DNA of 64,000 bases. Source: Mucilaginibacter arboris (GTDB lineage: Bacteria; Bacteroidota; Bacteroidia; Sphingobacteriales; Sphingobacteriaceae). The position numbers and the translations under genes are program-made. The stretch spans positions 248,001 through 312,000 of the forward strand of contig NZ_WPIK01000001.1 of assembly GCF_009754915.1 (NCBI RefSeq), in the 5' to 3' direction. Below are positions 35,885 through 43,457 of the stretch, piece by piece (the stretch's first letter is position 1; every line of letters begins with the position of its first letter). Under the pieces are notes generated by a model, which ran no database searches, was not told where the DNA came from, and was given only the letters and a program-made list of their open reading frames with translations.

Positions 35885-35896
35885 ATACTTCTTTTA
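35885..35896 (+). repeat. Repeat core with one mismatch overlapping a start codon
   Basis: ATACTTCTTTTA, whose last A begins the ATG of the next gene, the same geometry as at 6927. Confidence 0.6.
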
Positions 35897-36336
35897 TGTA
35901 CCCTTTTTTTAAATATTTACATTCCGGATTTCGTTACATTGTACTTATTTTAGTTGTAGCAGCTATTATTCAGGCACTTTTAGGATGGTTGGGCAAAAAA
36001 ACTTATACGGAAAGCAATCGTAAACTGAATCTTTTTGCGCTGATCTCGGCACATACACAACTGCTTATTGGTTTGGTTTTGTACTTTTTAAGTCCGCTTG
36101 TCCAATTTTCCAATGCAACAATGAAAGATGCGACAGCACGTTACTGGACAGTAGAACATCTTACCATGATGATCATTGCAATTGTATTGATTACTGTTGG
36201 TTACTCACGTTCTAAAAAGATTTTATTGCCAGAAAAGAAGCATGCTAACATTTTCATTTTCTATCTTTTAGCCGCCATAATTGTAATTGTTACACTTGTT
36301 TTGAGCCATCGGGGCGTACTTGGAATGTCAGTCTGA
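35896..36336 (+). CDS. Four-helix membrane protein with conserved His, cytochrome b-like
   Basis: A 146-residue inner membrane protein with four hydrophobic helices (about 12-30, 45-68, 88-108 and 118-140). His residues sit near helix ends (YLHSGFRY, ISAHTQLLIG, WTVEHLTMM), a pattern consistent with heme b or quinone binding, and similar Bacteroidota proteins are labelled cytochrome B. It is upstream of the trp leader but separated by 57 bases and probably independent. Function not established. Confidence 0.75.
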   Translation: MYPFFKYLHSGFRYIVLILVVAAIIQALLGWLGKKTYTESNRKLNLFALISAHTQLLIGLVLYFLSPLVQFSNATMKDATARYWTVEHLTMMIIAIVLITVGYSRSKKILLPEKKHANIFIFYLLAAIIVIVTLVLSHRGVLGMSV

Positions 36337-36393
36337 AAAATATTTTTCTAAAAAAATTTGCAGGTTCATTTTTATTTCTAATTTTGTTAAACA

Positions 36394-36462
36394 ATGATGA
36401 ATCAAAACCATAATAACAACTGGCAAAGTCTTCCTAAAAGGAAAGCCGGATGGTGTTTTTGA
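36394..36462 (+). CDS. trp operon leader peptide
   Basis: A 22-codon frame, MMNQNHNNNWQSL and then PKRKAGWCF, with Trp codons at positions 10 and 20. It lies upstream of trpE and is followed by an intrinsic terminator ending nine bases before the trpE start. This is the layout of ribosome-mediated attenuation: stalling at Trp codons when charged tRNA-Trp is low would prevent terminator formation. GCCGG within codons 18-19 (36445-36449) is complementary to CCGGC in the terminator arm (36500-36504), so an antiterminator is possible. Confidence 0.8.
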   Translation: MMNQNHNNNWQSLPKRKAGWCF

Positions 36463-36496
36463 TTTTTCCTACCTAATCAACTATAAACCTGATATG

Positions 36497-36527
36497 AACC
36501 CGGCCGTAAACACGAGCCGGGTTTTTT
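36497..36527 (+). terminator. trp attenuator terminator
   Basis: Stem AACCCGGC/GCCGGGTT (36497-36504, 36516-36523) with an 11-base loop and a run of six T, between the leader peptide and trpE on the coding strand. Confidence 0.88.
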
Positions 36528-36536
36528 AATATTACA

Positions 36537-37940
36537 ATGAAATATAAATTAACCTCTACTTACAAAAAACTTTTAGCTGATACAGCCACTCCTGTAAGCA
36601 TCTATTTAAAGTTGCGCGATGTATTTCCAAACAGCTTATTGCTGGAAAGTTCTGATTACCATAGCCGCGAAAACAGCATGAGCTACATCTGCTGCGAACC
36701 GATAGCCGGAATGATTCTTCAGGCTGGAAAATTGGTAAACCAGTTTCCGGATGGCAAGCAACAGGAGTTTGAGGCAGGAACATTTGATCTGGTTACGCAT
36801 ATAGAAGCGTTTCTGGAACTGTTTGAAACCAATGCCGTTCCTTTAAAAATTATTTCAAATGGTTTGTTTGGTTATTTTTCTCATGAAATTGTAGAGCATT
36901 TTGAAACCATCAAACTAAAAAAAGAAGATGATTACCGTGGCATTCCGGAAATGCAATACTACGTTTACCGGTATATTATCGCGGTCGATCATTTTAAAAA
37001 TGAACTGTGCATTTTCGAGAACCAGGCAGAAAACGACCCGAAACCATCCGGGTTGAAAAAAATCCAATATCTCATCCAGAACAAAAACTTCCCCGAATAT
37101 CATTTTAATTTAAAGGGGGAAGAAAGCTCGAATTTAAGAAATGAAGAATTTATAGCTATTGTTGAGAAAATGCAGCAGCATATCCTGCGCGGTGATGTTT
37201 TCCAGATTGTACCTTCCAGGGCCTTTAGCCAGCAATTTCAGGGCGACGAATTTAATGTTTACCGCGCCTTGCGTTCCATCAACCCTTCGCCGTATTTGTT
37301 TTATTTTGATTATGGCAGTTTTAAAATTTTCGGTTCCTCTCCCGAAGCACAAATCACCATTAAAAACAGAACTGCAACGATTTACCCAATTGCCGGAACA
37401 TTTAAGCGGACTGGCGATGACGAAAAAGATGCGCAATTAGCAAGAGCTTTAGAAAGCGACCCGAAAGAATCTGCAGAACACGTTATGCTGGTAGATCTGG
37501 CACGAAATGATTTAAGCCGCCATTGTACTAACGTAGAAGTGCAGGCTTTTAAAGAAGTTCAGTATTACTCTCATTTAATCCATTTAGTTTCACGTGTTAG
37601 CGGTAAAATTAAACCTGGCATTCCTTCTTTTAAAGTTGTTGCAGATACTTATCCGGCGGGCACTTTAAGTGGTGCACCAAAATACCGCGCTATGGAATTG
37701 ATTGATGCCTACGAGAAAGGCAAAAGAAGTTTTTACAGCGGCGCAATTGGTTTTTTAGGTTTTAACGGCGATTTTAACCATGCCATTATTATCCGCTCTT
37801 TTTTAAGCAAAGCAAATGTGTTACATTACCAGGCCGGTGCCGGAATTGTTGCTGATTCTGTTCCGGTAAGCGAATTAAACGAAGTAAACAATAAAGTTGC
37901 TGCTTTGCGAAAAGCATTGGAAACAGCTACAGAAATTTAA
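36537..37940 (+). CDS. trpE: Anthranilate synthase component I
   Basis: Makes anthranilate from chorismate using ammonia from TrpG. The 467-residue protein has the N-terminal feedback region with LLESSDYHSRENSMSYI (the LLES motif of Trp inhibition), and the chorismate-binding core with DVFQIVPSRAF, YPIAGTFKRTGDDEKD, LVDLARNDLSRHC, YPAGTLSGAPKYRAMELID and AGAGIVADS. First gene of trpE-trpG-trpC, under the attenuator just upstream. Confidence 0.97.
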   Translation: MKYKLTSTYKKLLADTATPVSIYLKLRDVFPNSLLLESSDYHSRENSMSYICCEPIAGMILQAGKLVNQFPDGKQQEFEAGTFDLVTHIEAFLELFETNAVPLKIISNGLFGYFSHEIVEHFETIKLKKEDDYRGIPEMQYYVYRYIIAVDHFKNELCIFENQAENDPKPSGLKKIQYLIQNKNFPEYHFNLKGEESSNLRNEEFIAIVEKMQQHILRGDVFQIVPSRAFSQQFQGDEFNVYRALRSINPSPYLFYFDYGSFKIFGSSPEAQITIKNRTATIYPIAGTFKRTGDDEKDAQLARALESDPKESAEHVMLVDLARNDLSRHCTNVEVQAFKEVQYYSHLIHLVSRVSGKIKPGIPSFKVVADTYPAGTLSGAPKYRAMELIDAYEKGKRSFYSGAIGFLGFNGDFNHAIIIRSFLSKANVLHYQAGAGIVADSVPVSELNEVNNKVAALRKALETATEI

Positions 37941-37944
37941 CCGA

Positions 37945-37956
37945 TAAAAGAAGCAT
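37945..37956 (-). repeat. Interspersed repeat core between trpE and trpG
   Basis: Exact core filling almost the whole 17-base gap between the two genes, ending one base before the trpG ATG, in antisense orientation. The extension runs back over the trpE stop codon. Confidence 0.85.
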
Positions 37957-37957
37957 C

Positions 37958-38587
37958 ATGAGCAATCCGGAAATATTAATCATTGATAATTACGATTCTT
38001 TTACTTACAACTTAGTTCATTTAGTGAATGAGCTTGGATTGGAATGCGAAGTTTGGCGCAACGATCAGTTTAAGCTGGAAGATGTTGCTGCTTTTGATAA
38101 GATTATTTTATCGCCTGGACCGGGTATTCCGTCGGAAGCTGGTTTATTGTTAAAAGTGATCGAAACCTATGCACCAACAAAAAGCATGTTTGGCGTTTGT
38201 TTAGGACAGCAGGCAATTGCCGAAGTTTTTGGCGGAGAATTATATAATTTAAACCGTCCAATGCATGGTTTATCAACACCAATAAAAGTTACGGACATAG
38301 AAGAAAAACTTTTCTCCGGATTGCCGGAAACGTTTAACGTTGGCCGTTATCATTCCTGGGTTGTATCAGAAAAAGGTTTGCCGGAAGAAATATTAATCAC
38401 TGCAATTGATGAAAAAGATAACTCTATAATGGCCCTGCGGCATAAAAAGTATGATGTTCGTGGCGTTCAATTCCATCCAGAATCTGTGTTAACAGAACAC
38501 GGAAAAAAAATGATGCACAATTGGCTAATGGGAACGGAAACGAAAGCTGATCCGGAATTAGTAGCTAATCATTTTATAAAACTATAA
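37958..38587 (+). CDS. trpG: Anthranilate synthase component II (glutamine amidotransferase)
   Basis: Supplies ammonia from glutamine to TrpE. The class I amidotransferase triad is visible: Cys in GVCLGQQAI, and His and Glu in QFHPESVLT. The oxyanion region reads LSPGPGIPSEAG. The 209 residues are slightly longer than usual, with a short C-terminal tail. It may also serve folate synthesis as PabA. Confidence 0.96.
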   Translation: MSNPEILIIDNYDSFTYNLVHLVNELGLECEVWRNDQFKLEDVAAFDKIILSPGPGIPSEAGLLLKVIETYAPTKSMFGVCLGQQAIAEVFGGELYNLNRPMHGLSTPIKVTDIEEKLFSGLPETFNVGRYHSWVVSEKGLPEEILITAIDEKDNSIMALRHKKYDVRGVQFHPESVLTEHGKKMMHNWLMGTETKADPELVANHFIKL

Positions 38588-38612
38588 GCCATTTTACGCG
38601 TAGATATTTATA

Positions 38613-39398
38613 ATGATAACTATTTTAGACCGAATTGTTGCCCGAAAAAAGGTAGAAGTACAGGCTTCAAAAAGCAAAACTTCTTACATAAAACTGGAAG
38701 AATCAGAGTATTTTAGCCGCAAGCCTTATTCTTTCCGCGAGTTTTTGCTCGATCCTACCAAAAGCGGAATTATTGCAGAATTTAAACGAAAATCGCCATC
38801 AAAAGGAATTATTAACGATCGGGCAAAAGTTAAAAATGTAACGCAAGCTTATGCAGCAGCAGGCGCTTCGGCATTGTCTGTTTTAACAGATCGTGCTTTT
38901 TTTATGGGTAAAAAAAGCGATTTGATACAAGCACGAAAAGCTAATCAAATCCCGGTTTTGAGGAAAGATTTTATGATTGATGAATATCAGGTTATCGAAG
39001 CAAAAGCGCTTGGAGCAGATATAATTTTGCTGATTGCAGCGATTTTATCTCCGCAGGAAATCAAAAAAATGGCAGAACTGGCCAAAAGTTTAGGCTTAAA
39101 TGTTTTGCTGGAAGTACATAATCTGGAAGAACTGGAAAGAAGTTTAGATCAAAACTTAGATGCAATCGGCGTAAATAACCGCAACCTGGCAGATTTTACC
39201 GTTTCGGTTGATACTTCTTTTACCCTGATAAAATCTATACCGGCAGAGTTTTTGAAGGTTTCGGAAAGCGCAATTTCTGATCCGGAAACTATCCGTCAGT
39301 TAAAAGAAGCTGGTTTTAACGGCTTTCTGATTGGTGAGAATTTTATGAAAGAAGCTGATCCGGGAGCAGCAATGAAGGAATTTGTTGGGAAGATTTAA
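38613..39398 (+). CDS. trpC: Indole-3-glycerol phosphate synthase
   Basis: Ring closure of CdRP to indole-3-glycerol phosphate, a TIM-barrel enzyme of 261 residues. Catalytic motifs are IIAEFKRKSPSKG, LRKDFMIDEYQV, ADIILLIAAIL, LLEVHNLEELE, GVNNRNL and SESAISDPETI. trpD, which acts between TrpEG and this step, is not encoded before it, nor are trpF, trpB or trpA found after it within the window. Confidence 0.96.
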   Translation: MITILDRIVARKKVEVQASKSKTSYIKLEESEYFSRKPYSFREFLLDPTKSGIIAEFKRKSPSKGIINDRAKVKNVTQAYAAAGASALSVLTDRAFFMGKKSDLIQARKANQIPVLRKDFMIDEYQVIEAKALGADIILLIAAILSPQEIKKMAELAKSLGLNVLLEVHNLEELERSLDQNLDAIGVNNRNLADFTVSVDTSFTLIKSIPAEFLKVSESAISDPETIRQLKEAGFNGFLIGENFMKEADPGAAMKEFVGKI

Positions 39399-39415
39399 AG
39401 GAGCTTTAATGGCTT

Positions 39416-39769
39416 TTATTCAATCTCGATGATGTTAACATCGGATTCTGCTAACATTTTTATTGCAGCATCAATATAATTTCTTAAAAAATGCCACAAT
39501 GTTCGATTATCACAATTGCCAATTTTAAGATTTATTAATTTAGGCGGAGATCCTAAGCGAGTAACAATTTCAGTAAAATCAGCATCTTTAGAAACTATAA
39601 TAACTTTTCCTTGTGCTTTTGCTTTTTGATAAATAGCAAGATCGGTCATACTTTGAAACCCAAGGATAAAAGACGACTTGACGATTAATCCTGTATGTTC
39701 CGCCATCCACTTGGCAATAATTGGAGAAATTTGAACATCCAGCCATATCTCCCAACATTCAGGAAGCAT
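39416..39769 (-). CDS. DUF5615 PIN-like toxin
   Basis: A 117-residue protein with the DUF5615 pattern: EIWLDVQISPIIAKWM at the N-terminus, DLAIYQKAKAQGKVIIVSKDADF in the middle (Asp residues typical of a Mut7-C/PIN-like RNase) and an NCDNRTLWHFL block. Its start lies within the 3' end of the DUF433 gene (11-base overlap), the usual order of this toxin-antitoxin type. It sits 18 bases from the trpC stop codon, in convergent orientation. Confidence 0.85.
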   Translation of the reverse strand: MLPECWEIWLDVQISPIIAKWMAEHTGLIVKSSFILGFQSMTDLAIYQKAKAQGKVIIVSKDADFTEIVTRLGSPPKLINLKIGNCDNRTLWHFLRNYIDAAIKMLAESDVNIIEIE

Positions 39770-39998
39770 GGATAATCACTGTATTTTTTATCTTAAAGGA
39801 AGCGTATAAAAGTGCTGCTTTAATATCCTCTTTTTCCAGGATAGGATGTTGTTCTAAGATTTCACTTTCTGATAAACCAGAAGACAATAATTCAAGCACA
39901 TCACTTACTGGAAAGCGCATACCTCTGATTGTTGGTTTGCCGCCCATTAAACCTGGAATTAATGTAATCCGATCAAGAAGTTTGAGATTAGTTAGCAT
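39759..39998 (-). CDS. DUF433 antitoxin
   Basis: A 79-residue protein with the DUF433 core DRITLIPGLMGGKPTIRG, FPVSDVLELLSSGLSE and a C-terminal helix. These small winged-helix-like proteins pair with DUF5615 toxins and are expected to bind both toxin and promoter. The start at 39998 (MLTNLKLLDRI) is preferred to a longer frame from 40031. Confidence 0.85.
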   Translation of the reverse strand: MLTNLKLLDRITLIPGLMGGKPTIRGMRFPVSDVLELLSSGLSESEILEQHPILEKEDIKAALLYASFKIKNTVIIHAS

Positions 39999-40110
39999 AG
40001 TTAAAGATAATACAAATTGACTACTGAACAATTGTCATATAAAAAATAACTAACTAATATATTTAGTTGATTTTGCAGACTTGGCACTTCAATTGCCACT
40101 GATAATTAGA

Positions 40111-41301
40111 ATGAAACCAAAATTTTATGATACTGCTATTAAGCAGGAAAAGGCTGTTTTAGTAGGTATTATTACACCGCACCAAACGGAAGAACAAGAG
40201 CGCGAATATTTGCAAGAACTCGAATTTCTGGTAGATACAGCAGGCGGTGCAACCGTAAAAACTTTCACTCAAAAAATGCAACGGCCAGAACGTGCTACAT
40301 TTGTAGGAACAGGGAAACTGGAAGAAATAAAAGCTTATGTGGCAGCAGAAGAGATTGATACGGTAGTTTTTGATGATGAATTGTCACCTTCTCAATTACG
40401 GAATATTGAAAACGAATTACAGGTAAAAATTTTAGACCGGAACAATTTAATCCTGGATATTTTTGCCAGCCGCGCACAAACGGCACAAGCAAAGGCGCAG
40501 GTAGAACTGGCACAATTACAATACTTGTTACCGCGATTAACCCGTTTATGGACTCACTTGGAGCGGCAAAAAGGCGGTATTGGTATGCGTGGCCCGGGCG
40601 AAAGCCAAATCGAAACAGACAGGCGTTTGATTTTGAATAAAATATCTCTCCTGAAAGAAAAACTGAAACACATTGACAGGCAAAACGAAACACAGCGTAA
40701 AAACCGTGTTGAATTAGTTCGGGTTGCGTTGGTTGGTTATACCAACGTTGGGAAATCGACCATTATGAATATGATTTCCAAATCGGATGTTTTTGCAGAG
40801 AATAAACTATTTGCAACCTTGGATACAACGGTAAGAAAAGTCGTAATTGAAAATTTGCCTTTTTTATTGTCTGATACTGTTGGATTTATCCGAAAATTGC
40901 CTCATGATTTAGTTGAGTGTTTTAAATCGACGTTAGATGAAGTTCGTGAAGCGGATGTTTTAATTCATGTGGTTGATATTTCGCATCCAAATTTTGAAGA
41001 TCAGATTCATACTGTAACAGAAACTTTAAAAGATTTAGGCGCTATCGATAAAAAAATCATTACTGTTTTTAACAAGATCGATGCTTATCATCCAAAGTCT
41101 ATCAATCCGGAAGAACCGGAACCGGAAACAGCAACTACTTTAGAAGAATTTGAACAAAGCTGGATGGGCAGAAATAATAGTCCGGCAATATTTATCTCGG
41201 CACTTAAAAAAGAAAACCTGGATGATTTCAGGAAACTGTTATACGATCAGGTAAAAGCTATTCATACCGAACGTTACCCGTATGACCAATTATTGTATTA
41301 G
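40111..41301 (+). CDS. hflX: GTPase HflX
   Basis: A ribosome-associated GTPase that splits or rescues stalled 70S ribosomes under stress. The 396-residue protein has the HflX N-terminal domain (VDTAGGATVKTFTQ, DRNNLILDIFASRAQT), the Gly-rich linker KGGIGMRGPGESQIETDRR, and the G domain with G1 GYTNVGKST, G3 DTVGFIRKLP and G4 NKID. The ATG at 40111 gives the normal length; the frame is open to a TTG at 40081. Confidence 0.95.
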   Translation: MKPKFYDTAIKQEKAVLVGIITPHQTEEQEREYLQELEFLVDTAGGATVKTFTQKMQRPERATFVGTGKLEEIKAYVAAEEIDTVVFDDELSPSQLRNIENELQVKILDRNNLILDIFASRAQTAQAKAQVELAQLQYLLPRLTRLWTHLERQKGGIGMRGPGESQIETDRRLILNKISLLKEKLKHIDRQNETQRKNRVELVRVALVGYTNVGKSTIMNMISKSDVFAENKLFATLDTTVRKVVIENLPFLLSDTVGFIRKLPHDLVECFKSTLDEVREADVLIHVVDISHPNFEDQIHTVTETLKDLGAIDKKIITVFNKIDAYHPKSINPEEPEPETATTLEEFEQSWMGRNNSPAIFISALKKENLDDFRKLLYDQVKAIHTERYPYDQLLY

Positions 41302-41309
41302 CAAACCGA

Positions 41310-41321
41310 ATGCTGTTTTTA
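41310..41321 (+). repeat. Sister form ATGCTGTTTTTA after hflX
   Basis: Copy starting eight bases past the hflX stop codon, in the sense direction, followed by TGGCATAAAAC. Confidence 0.55.
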
Positions 41322-41405
41322 TGGCATAAAACTTATTAAAGCAATAATTGCCAATAACAAAGCGGGAAAAAGTAAGGCTTGCATTAACAAAATATCATGT
41401 ATCAT
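41319..41405 (-). CDS. Possible 28-aa single-helix membrane peptide
   Basis: The minus strand of the 159-base gap between hflX and rbfA encodes MIHDILLMQALLFPALLLAI followed by IALISFMP and a stop. Almost all residues are hydrophobic, as in small membrane subunits. Its stop codon falls on the sister-form repeat. No family recognised; a chance AT-rich frame is possible. Confidence 0.3.
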   Translation of the reverse strand: MIHDILLMQALLFPALLLAIIALISFMP

Positions 41406-41460
41406 TTATACCTGATATTTCGTTACTTTATAAATCCTAGCCCGTAAATACATTTATATT

Positions 41461-41823
41461 ATGGAATCTAAAAGACAACAAAAGTTTGCCGGAGTTATCC
41501 AACAAGACCTGGCAGCTATTTTTCAACGGGAAGGAATGAATTTTCTGCCCAATACTTTAATTACGATTACCAAAGTACGTACTACACCAGATCTGGCTAT
41601 TGCGCGCGTTTTTTTAAGCTTTTTTAATACGGCAAACGCAGAACAGGCTTTACAAACGATTAAGCTGCACGCTTCAGAAATCAGATACAAACTTGGCCGA
41701 CAAATAAAAGACCAGGTACGCGTGATCCCGCAATTGGAGTTTTTTGTGGATGATACCAGCGATTACGTAAACCGTATGGATAAAATTTTCGATAAAATCC
41801 ACAAAGACGAAAACGAACAGTAA
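41461..41823 (+). CDS. rbfA: Ribosome-binding factor A
   Basis: A 30S maturation factor with a single KH-like domain, 120 residues. Typical features are the start ESKRQQKFAGVIQQDLA, the strand ITITKVRTTPDLAIARVFLSFF, and the C-terminal RVIPQLEFFVDDTSDYVNRM. Followed six bases later by a LytM peptidase gene. Confidence 0.95.
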   Translation: MESKRQQKFAGVIQQDLAAIFQREGMNFLPNTLITITKVRTTPDLAIARVFLSFFNTANAEQALQTIKLHASEIRYKLGRQIKDQVRVIPQLEFFVDDTSDYVNRMDKIFDKIHKDENEQ

Positions 41824-41829
41824 GTATTT

Positions 41830-42534
41830 ATGCTGCTAAAAAAGCATCAGCAGTTTGCCGGTCTCCTGCAAAAACACGGGCAGGAGATTGGTAAAGTGGT
41901 TGATTTCAATCCCGCAAAAGACCGTTTATTCCCTTTTGATTTTACAGCTTCCAACACTGCTTTAAGCGCAGAAACCGTTGCTGATACAAACACTTTTTCA
42001 GATTATGTAACCTCCACTTTACAGCAAAACCATTGTCGTTATGGCATTGGCGGTTATTTTGAACATCGTACTTTGTATGCAAGAAGCACTCATTTTAATA
42101 CTTCGGATGAAGCGCGCCGGCTACATTTGGGCATAGATATTTGGGCAGAAGCAGGCACGCCGGTATATGCTTCTTTTACCGGCAAAATTCATAGTTATGC
42201 TGATAATGATCATTTTGGAGATTACGGCCCGACTATTATTTTAGAACATAACTTTTATGGTTTAACGTTTTTTGCGCTTTACGGACATTTAAACCGGGAA
42301 GCGCTGAAAGGATTATATCCGGGGAAACTCATTCAAAAAAATGAAGAAATAGCCAGGTTTGGTACTTCGGAAGAAAACGGAAGCTGGCCGCCGCATCTGC
42401 ATTATCAGTTGATGTTTGATATGGAAGGAAATGAAGGCGATTATCCTGGCGTGTGCAAATTATCCGAGAAAGAAAAATATCTGCAGAATACTCCTGATCC
42501 GAACTTAATTCTTCGCTTTCCGGTACAACGATAA
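41830..42534 (+). CDS. M23 (LytM-type) peptidase
   Basis: A 234-residue protein with a LytM zinc peptidase core: HLGIDIWAEAGTPVYA (His and Asp ligands), FALYGHL and PHLHYQLMFD (last His ligand). Such enzymes cut peptidoglycan cross-links. No signal peptide is visible, which is odd for a cell wall hydrolase; related Bacteroidota proteins without a signal may act on other peptides. An exact repeat core lies inside (42167-42178), encoding part of YASFTGK near the active-site strand. Confidence 0.85.
   Translation: MLLKKHQQFAGLLQKHGQEIGKVVDFNPAKDRLFPFDFTASNTALSAETVADTNTFSDYVTSTLQQNHCRYGIGGYFEHRTLYARSTHFNTSDEARRLHLGIDIWAEAGTPVYASFTGKIHSYADNDHFGDYGPTIILEHNFYGLTFFALYGHLNREALKGLYPGKLIQKNEEIARFGTSEENGSWPPHLHYQLMFDMEGNEGDYPGVCKLSEKEKYLQNTPDPNLILRFPVQR
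42167..42178 (+). repeat. Interspersed repeat core inside a coding sequence
   Basis: Exact core in the LytM peptidase gene, followed by CCGGCAAAATTC, a good match to the extension despite being coding. Confidence 0.8.
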
Positions 42535-42576
42535 TCCGACTTTTTCGTTATCCTATTTCATTTAGAATTCAAAATC

Positions 42577-43239
42577 ATGTTGTATCTTTTTATATTTTTT
42601 CAAACCCTTCTTACTGCCTTTACTTCGCAAGATCAGCCTCAATTTAAAGGCGGGCAAAACGCTTTGAACAGCTTCTTGTCGCAAAATTTGATTTATCCTG
42701 ATTTTTCTAAGCAGAATTGTATCTCTGGCACTGTACAAATCAGCTTTAACATCAACCAAAACAACAAACCTGTAAATGTTAAAGTACAAAAAGGTTTTGG
42801 TATTGATTTGGATGATGAAGCCGTTCGCCTGGTAAAATTAACGGCAGGGAAATGGGTTTTGCCTCCAAACCACGATAGTAATACTACTTTAATTTTGCCT
42901 GTCCATTTTAACTTAAATCAATATAACTGCGGTAACAGAACGCAGGCCGACATGGAACAGGCAATTGCTGCCTACAAAGCACGCGAAGCATTGGTTGATG
43001 CAGTTACCAATTATTACGAAAACAAGTACGCAGGACAAGCAGATACATCGAAAGAACCAGAAATACTGGCTTTAAAAAAGCAGTTGGGCCTTGATGATGA
43101 TTATGCAGATGAAGTAGTAAACCAGGCCAATCAAAAATTAAAACAAGGCGACCGTGAAGGTGCTTGCAAAGATTGGAAGTTTGTACGCAACATTGGCAGC
43201 AATAAAGCCGATGCATATTTAGCCAGATACTGTAAATAA
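42577..43239 (+). CDS. Exported TonB-domain protein
   Basis: A 220-residue protein with a short signal peptide (MLYLFIFFQTLLTAFTSQ). Residues 20-110 form a TonB C-terminal-like domain (FKGGQNALNSFLSQNLIYPD, GTVQISFNINQNNKPVNVKV, DDEAVRLVKLTAGKW). It lacks the transmembrane anchor and Pro-rich spacer of a true TonB. The C-terminal half is helical with a Sel1/TPR-like end (QKLKQGDREGACKDWKF). Role unknown. Confidence 0.75.
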   Translation: MLYLFIFFQTLLTAFTSQDQPQFKGGQNALNSFLSQNLIYPDFSKQNCISGTVQISFNINQNNKPVNVKVQKGFGIDLDDEAVRLVKLTAGKWVLPPNHDSNTTLILPVHFNLNQYNCGNRTQADMEQAIAAYKAREALVDAVTNYYENKYAGQADTSKEPEILALKKQLGLDDDYADEVVNQANQKLKQGDREGACKDWKFVRNIGSNKADAYLARYCK

Positions 43240-43275
43240 GATTTTGGGAAGGGGAAGGGTACCAATTTATAGTGC

Positions 43276-43287
43276 TAAAAGAAGCAT
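43276..43287 (-). repeat. Interspersed repeat core, reverse orientation
   Basis: Exact core 36 bases after the TonB-domain gene, antisense to it, with extension GCACTATAAATTGG. Confidence 0.8.
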
Positions 43288-43359
43288 TCCATTCCGCTTA
43301 GAAGTTTTGTTTCGATAAATAACAGCGGCAAAACGTCCGGTCTTTCCAACTTCCTTTAA

Positions 43360-43371
43360 ATGCTTCTTTTA
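43360..43371 (+). repeat. Interspersed repeat core with full extension
   Basis: Exact core followed by CCGGCATAAAATTG, one of the best matches to the full consensus. Together with 43276 it forms an outward-facing pair. Confidence 0.85.
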
Positions 43372-43397
43372 CCGGCATAAAATTGTTGTTATACAGC

Positions 43398-43425
43398 AAA
43401 GCCCCTGATGGGCAGGGGCTTTTAC
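43398..43425. terminator. Intrinsic terminator, probably bidirectional
   Basis: Perfect 10-bp stem AAAGCCCCTG/CAGGGGCTTT with a five-base loop and short T runs. It can end transcripts of the plus-strand TonB-domain gene and the minus-strand tRNA. Confidence 0.85.
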
Positions 43426-43457
43426 TAACCAATTATAAACCTAAATTATGAGAAGGG

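Noticed and set aside
39302-39313. TAAAAGAAGCTG in trpC as a further repeat copy.
   Set aside because: Two mismatches, and the encoded LKEAG is conserved in this enzyme family for structural reasons.
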